Below, piece after piece: positions 4,723 through 8,741 of a stretch of 8,741 nt of DNA; position 1 is the stretch's first letter, and each line of letters starts with the position of its first letter. This DNA comes from Bacilli bacterium (GTDB lineage Bacteria; Bacillota_I; Bacilli_A; RF39; UBA660). The stretch lies in the NCBI GenBank assembly GCA_028698535.1, contig JAQVDA010000025.1:1-8741 (forward strand), written 5' to 3'. Under the pieces are notes generated by a model. It worked only from the letters and a program-made list of their open reading frames with translations, was not told where the DNA came from and searched no databases. Made by a program: the position numbers and the translations under genes.

Positions 4723-7104
4723 ATGGAAAAAAAATATCCCACTAATTTAGCCGAAAAGGAAATACAAAAATATTGGGAAAAAGAACAACTATATAAATTT
4801 ACCATGGATGATCGAAAGATATATTCAGTAGATACACCACCGCCTACTATTAGTGGGAAATTACATATTGGCCATATATTTTCTTATACTCAAGCGGAAA
4901 TAATAGTAAGATTTAAAAGATTACTAGGGTATAATATTTTTTATCCGTTTGGTTTTGATGATAATGGATTACCAACGGAAAGGTTAGTGGAGAGGGAACT
5001 TGGTATTTCCGCAAAAGATATGCCTAGAAGTGTGTTTATTAAGAAGTGTCAGGAGACTATCTCAAAATATGAAGAGGAATTTAAGAATTTATGGAAATCA
5101 CTTGGTTTTAATGTTGATTGGCATTTGCAATACGAAACGATAAGTGATCTATCAAGGAAAATATCACAAAAGTCATTTTTAGAACTTGCTAAAGCCGGCC
5201 ATGCTTATCAAAAAGATATGCCAGTATTATGGTGTCCACTTTGTGAAACTTCTATTGCTCAAGCTGAACTTGATGCTATTGGACGGGATGCTTATTTTCA
5301 TTATGTTAAATTTAAAGTAGAGGGGACGGATTTAATAATAGCCACTACTCGTCCTGAGTACTTAAGCAGCTGTGTGGCTTTGTTTGTTCACCCCAATGAT
5401 AAAAGGTATAAAAAATATATTGGTAAAAAAGCCAAAGTGCCTTTATATAATTTTGAAATAGATATTTATAGTGATGCTAAAGTAGAAATTGATAAAGGAA
5501 CGGGAATAGTAATGTGTTGTACATATGGTGATATTACTGATACCAACTGGCAAAGGCAATACAATCTCCCCTATAAAAAATTAATCAGTGCTGATGGTAC
5601 CATTGATCGCGATGTTCTTTTTATTGGGGGAATGCATGTAAATGATGCCAGACTAAAGATAGTTAATTTATTAAAAGAAAATGATTTATTAGTAAAAAGT
5701 GAAAAAATAAATCATGTTGTCGGGGTACATGAAAGGTGTCTAACTGATATTGAAATATTACCATCAAAACAGTGGTATATAGATGTATTAGGTATCAAGG
5801 ATGAATTACTTAAGATGGGGGATAAAATTAAATGGCATCCTAGTCATATGAAAAATAGATATATAGATTGGGTGACTAATTTAAAATGGGATTGGTGTAT
5901 ATCAAGACAAAGATTTTTTGGGGTTTGTTTTCCGGTTTGGTATTGTAAGAAATGTGGTAATGTTATTTACGCTGATGAAAAAGATTTACCAGTTAATCCC
6001 TTAGAAGATAAACCAAATGGAAATTGTTCTTGTGGTAATGATGAATTTATCCCTGAGAATGATGTAATGGATACGTGGGCCACTTCTTCAGTTACCCCAT
6101 TTATAAACGCATTATATAAAGAAAGTGATGAAAGAAGTTATTTAATGCCAATGTCTATGCGATGTCAGGCTCACGATATAATTAGAACTTGGGCATTTTA
6201 TACCATTGTAAAGAGTTATTATCATACTGGTAATACTCCTTGGAAAGATATAATGATTTCTGGCTTTGTGTTAGCTAAAAAAGGGGAAAAAATCAGTAAA
6301 TCTAAAAGTAATGTCGTCGCATCACCGTCAAAGTTAATTGAAAAATATGGTGCCGATGCGATTAGGTATTGGACTGCTAGTAATAAACTGGGGACTGATA
6401 CTTGGTTTAGTGAAGAAGATATAATCGCCTCTAATAGATTTTTAATTAAGCTATGGAATGCTTCCCGATTTGCCATTATGCAATTATCTGGCTATACCAG
6501 TGAATATAAGAAATTAATGCCGGTTGATAAATGGATTATTGAAAGATGTAAAGAAGTAACTAATAATTATATTAAATATATGAATCAATATGAAATTGGT
6601 TTAGCTAGAGGGGAAATAGATAGATTCTTTTGGCATGATTTTTGTGATAATTATTTAGAAGTGGTTAAAGAAAGATTATATCAAAGAGAAAAACACGGTA
6701 TGGTGGCGGTTAAATCAGGTCAATACGCATTATATAGAGTACTTTTAGAAATTTTAAAGATGTATTCACCAATAGTTCCGCATATAACTGAATATATATA
6801 TTTAACATTTTTTAAAGAGTATGAAGATAAGAAATCTATTACTACTTTAATTATTAGGGAGAACAAGGTTGAAAATGAAAGCCTTAAGTTTGGTAATATA
6901 GTTAAGGCCGTGTTAGAACAAGTTAGGAAATATAAAACGGTCAATAATATGTCAATGAAAGCCGAGCTTGATAAGTTAATTATTAAAGGTGAAGAAAAAT
7001 ATATTGGTTATCTAAAACAAACAAAATTAGATTTAAAAGCTTGTACCAGTGCTAGGGAAATTAACTTCATTAGTCAAGAAAAATTAGAAATAGTAATTGA
7101 ATAG
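4723..7104 (+). CDS. valS: Valine-tRNA ligase, short archaeal-like type
   Basis: Cytoplasmic class I synthetase that attaches valine to tRNA-Val and edits Thr-tRNA-Val. The 793 residues show ATP-binding TPPPTISGKLHIGH (38-51, HIGH 48-51), followed by FSYTQAEIIVRFKRLLGYNIFYPFGFDDNG; the editing domain with ATTRPEYL (207-214) and GTGIVMCCTYGDITDTNW (259-276); and the second ATP motif KISKS (523-527, in place of KMSKS). Cys171/174 and Cys408/411 with Cys435/437 look like zinc sites. PPPTISG, GFDDNGLPTER and CTYGDITD are typical of archaeal and some bacterial (for example Rickettsia) ValRS. The C-terminal coiled coil of the usual ~880-residue Bacillus ValRS is missing. The start at 4723 is set by GAAGGAGG (4708-4715); an in-frame ATG at 4690 lies inside the T-box terminator and is rejected. 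Arg codons are mainly AGA/AGG (13 of the first 17), opposite to lon. Expression is under the T-box. Confidence 0.97.
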   Translation: MEKKYPTNLAEKEIQKYWEKEQLYKFTMDDRKIYSVDTPPPTISGKLHIGHIFSYTQAEIIVRFKRLLGYNIFYPFGFDDNGLPTERLVERELGISAKDMPRSVFIKKCQETISKYEEEFKNLWKSLGFNVDWHLQYETISDLSRKISQKSFLELAKAGHAYQKDMPVLWCPLCETSIAQAELDAIGRDAYFHYVKFKVEGTDLIIATTRPEYLSSCVALFVHPNDKRYKKYIGKKAKVPLYNFEIDIYSDAKVEIDKGTGIVMCCTYGDITDTNWQRQYNLPYKKLISADGTIDRDVLFIGGMHVNDARLKIVNLLKENDLLVKSEKINHVVGVHERCLTDIEILPSKQWYIDVLGIKDELLKMGDKIKWHPSHMKNRYIDWVTNLKWDWCISRQRFFGVCFPVWYCKKCGNVIYADEKDLPVNPLEDKPNGNCSCGNDEFIPENDVMDTWATSSVTPFINALYKESDERSYLMPMSMRCQAHDIIRTWAFYTIVKSYYHTGNTPWKDIMISGFVLAKKGEKISKSKSNVVASPSKLIEKYGADAIRYWTASNKLGTDTWFSEEDIIASNRFLIKLWNASRFAIMQLSGYTSEYKKLMPVDKWIIERCKEVTNNYIKYMNQYEIGLARGEIDRFFWHDFCDNYLEVVKERLYQREKHGMVAVKSGQYALYRVLLEILKMYSPIVPHITEYIYLTFFKEYEDKKSITTLIIRENKVENESLKFGNIVKAVLEQVRKYKTVNNMSMKAELDKLIIKGEEKYIGYLKQTKLDLKACTSAREINFISQEKLEIVIE

Positions 7105-7116
7105 GTTTATTCAATT
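7095..7116 (+). repeat. Perfect AT-rich inverted repeat over the valS stop codon
   Basis: AATTGAATA (7095-7103) and TATTCAATT (7108-7116) form a 9-bp perfect stem with a GGTT loop that includes the last base of the TAG stop (7102-7104). It has only one G-C pair and no T tract after it, so it is at best a weak terminator or mRNA 3'-end/processing hairpin; chance in AT-rich DNA is possible. Confidence 0.35.
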
Positions 7117-7141
7117 TAAATAATAACTTATGTTGGTTATG

Positions 7142-7150
7142 TGTTATAAT
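7142..7150 (+). promoter_or_regulatory. Extended -10 promoter candidate for proS
   Basis: TGTTATAAT is an extended -10 (hexamer TATAAT 7145-7150) identical to the one before the deacetylase. No good -35 sits 16-18 bases upstream. It would start transcription near 7157 and give a leader of about 20 bases, too short for a riboswitch. Confidence 0.55.
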
Positions 7151-7176
7151 TTTTTTAAAGAGGTAGAGGTGAGAAA

Positions 7177-8741
7177 ATGCGGTTAAAAAATAGTTTTTTC
7201 TATACAATAAGGGAAAAAATAAAAGATGAGGAATCGACAAGTAGTAATTTATTAGTGAGAAGCGGGATGATTAAAAAATCCTCATCAGGGATATATATAT
7301 ATTTGCCACTTGGATTAAGAGTGCTTAAAAATATAGAAAAAGTAATCCGTGATGAAATGGCAAAAATAAATTGTAGTGAATTAATGATGCCGAGTTTAAT
7401 TCCCAGTGAAATTTATGAGTCATCTGGTCGAAAGGTGGCCTTTGGTAAGGATATGTTTTCCTTAAAGGACCGTTTTAATAAGAATTATGTATTAGGCCCG
7501 ACACATGAAGAGTTATTTGCGATTGCCTCAAAAAGGCAAATAAGATCTTATAAAGACTTGCCGTTTAGTTTATATCAGTTTCAAACTAAATTTAGAGATG
7601 AAATAAGACCAAGATATGGTTTAATTAGGTTACGGGAATTTACTATGAAAGATGCTTATACTTTTGATCAGGATTATGATGGTTTAGATAAGTCATATAA
7701 TGATATGTATAAGGCTTATATCAATATCTTTAATAAGTTAGGGATAAAGTATAAAATAGTAAAATCTGATACCGGGGTAATGGGTGGCTTATTATCAGAA
7801 GAGTTCCAAGCCATAACCGACATAGGCGAGGATTTAATTGTTATATGTAATAATTGTGATTATACTTCTAATATTGATATTGCCGAATGTATTTATCAAG
7901 GGAGTAATAATAATGAGGCGTTAAGGGAAAAAGAATTAGTTTATACCCCTAATGCTAAAACAATAGAAGAAGTGGCGTCATTTCTTAATGAAGATCCTTC
8001 TAAGTTTGTTAAGACATTATTATATAAAGGGGATAATAAATTATATAGATGCCTGATTAGAGGTGATCATGAACTTAATGAAACTAAATTGAGACGGTTA
8101 TTAAAGGTAACAGAAATAGAAATGGTAGAGCCTAATGTGGTAGAGGATTTAATCAAGGTTAAAGTTGGTTTCTTAGGTCCAATTGGCGGCGATACTATAA
8201 TTGTTATTGATAATGAAATTAAGGGGATGAAAAACTTTGTAGTGGGCGCTAATAAGGCTGATTATCATTATAAGAATGTTAATCTAAATGATTTTCAGTA
8301 TGATTTTGAGGGTGACATTAGAAATATTACTAAGGGTGATTTTTGTCCTAAGTGTAATAAACCAATCATATTTGAAAAAGGGATTGAAATAGGTAATACT
8401 TTTAAATTAGGGACTAAATATTCCGAGGCTAACAATCTATATTATTTAGATACCAATAATAAGTATAATCCTGTTATTATGGGTTCTTATGGAATAGGGA
8501 TTGACCGCTGTATAGCTACTTTAGTGGAACAAAATCATGATGAGAGAGGCATTATATGGCCGGTTGCTGTGGCTCCTTATCAAGTGGCGATTGTAGTTGT
8601 CGATGTTAATGATAATAACCAAATGGAAGCCGCTAATCATTTATATGATGAGTTAAATAATAATGGTATTGATACTTTATTAGATGATAGAAACGAAAGA
8701 ATTGGTGTTAAGTTTAATGATATGGATTTAATTGGGATACC
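7177..8741 (+). CDS. proS: Proline-tRNA ligase, bacterial type with editing insertion, 3' end cut by window edge
   Basis: Cytoplasmic class II synthetase that attaches proline to tRNA-Pro and removes mischarged alanine. 521 codons are visible of about 565-575 for the family, so only the last ~45 residues are missing. It opens with MRLKNSFFYTIREKIKDEES; motif 1 region is around 67-84; GPTHEE (107-112) and motif 2 FRDEIRPRYGLIRLREFTMKDAY (139-161) bind ATP and proline; the YbaK-like editing insertion spans about 225-395, with FVKTLLYKG (277-285) holding the lysine (Lys279) known to matter for editing in E. coli; motif 3 is GSYGIGIDR (436-444); the anticodon-binding domain begins near 466. CxxC pairs at 224/227 and 390/393 flank the insertion and could bind zinc. 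The start is fixed by GAGGTGA (7166-7172), 4 bases before ATG. It follows valS by 72 bases and may be transcribed by read-through from the valine T-box as well as its own -10. Arg codons are mainly AGA/AGG (17 of 24). Confidence 0.97.
   Translation, partial: MRLKNSFFYTIREKIKDEESTSSNLLVRSGMIKKSSSGIYIYLPLGLRVLKNIEKVIRDEMAKINCSELMMPSLIPSEIYESSGRKVAFGKDMFSLKDRFNKNYVLGPTHEELFAIASKRQIRSYKDLPFSLYQFQTKFRDEIRPRYGLIRLREFTMKDAYTFDQDYDGLDKSYNDMYKAYINIFNKLGIKYKIVKSDTGVMGGLLSEEFQAITDIGEDLIVICNNCDYTSNIDIAECIYQGSNNNEALREKELVYTPNAKTIEEVASFLNEDPSKFVKTLLYKGDNKLYRCLIRGDHELNETKLRRLLKVTEIEMVEPNVVEDLIKVKVGFLGPIGGDTIIVIDNEIKGMKNFVVGANKADYHYKNVNLNDFQYDFEGDIRNITKGDFCPKCNKPIIFEKGIEIGNTFKLGTKYSEANNLYYLDTNNKYNPVIMGSYGIGIDRCIATLVEQNHDERGIIWPVAVAPYQVAIVVVDVNDNNQMEAANHLYDELNNNGIDTLLDDRNERIGVKFNDMDLIGI

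Noticed and set aside
6222..6476. Minus-strand ORF of 84 codons inside valS
   Set aside because: It is opposite the KISKS region of ValS, has no recognisable domain and is best explained as a shadow.
6720..6944. Minus-strand ORF of 74 codons inside valS
   Set aside because: It is opposite the anticodon-binding part of ValS; its hydrophobic look follows from the AT-rich complement.
1..8741. CRISPR arrays, tRNA or rRNA genes, insertion sequences, phage attachment sites
   Set aside because: I saw no regularly spaced repeats, tRNA-like cloverleaf, transposase motif or terminal inverted repeats; nearly all bases are explained by the genes and leaders listed.

Overview
The window looks like chromosome from a low-GC, endospore-forming, Gram-positive bacterium (Bacillota, probably an uncultured Bacilli-type lineage). 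The signs are very AT-rich DNA, AGGAGGTGATC-type ribosome binding sites, a T-box riboswitch, LonA, a SpoVID/SipL-like spore morphogenesis protein and a YsxE/CotS-like protein. The long frames use TGG for Trp and contain no in-frame TGA, so the standard bacterial code applies. Species cannot be named from this stretch alone.

Layout: (1) 1-1161, the C-terminal half of ATP-dependent protease Lon, closed by an intrinsic terminator at 1195-1218. (2) 1222-2914, a two-gene sporulation operon (spoVID-like, then ysxE-like, overlapping by 8 bases) behind a possible mother-cell sigma-E promoter. (3) 2882-3097 on the minus strand, a small two-helix membrane protein with a Cys/His cluster and a near-ideal ribosome binding site; it is convergent with ysxE and divergent from the next gene. 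(4) 3188-4435, a membrane-anchored PASTA-NodB polysaccharide deacetylase. (5) 4437-4699, a sigma-A promoter and a T-box leader with a GUC (Val) specifier and a terminator/antiterminator switch. (6) 4723-7104, valine-tRNA ligase of the short, archaeal-like type. (7) 7177 to the right edge, bacterial-type proline-tRNA ligase, cut off near its C-terminus.

The order lon ... spoVID-ysxE ... T-box-valS matches, from memory, the Bacillus subtilis order, in which ysxC (engB) and a hemAXCDBL heme cluster lie between lonA and spoVID. Those genes are absent here, while the deacetylase and the small membrane protein lie between ysxE and valS. Functionally the window joins protein quality control, spore coat assembly, cell-wall modification and aminoacyl-tRNA supply under valine control. 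Arg codon choice changes sharply at valS (CGN-rich before, AGA/AGG-rich in valS and proS). Together with the archaeal-like ValS, this suggests that the synthetase genes have a different history from the rest. I see no wholly new multi-gene system. The most interesting items are the mismatched ValS/T-box pair, the apparently dead kinase fold in the YsxE-like protein, and the small minus-strand membrane protein.
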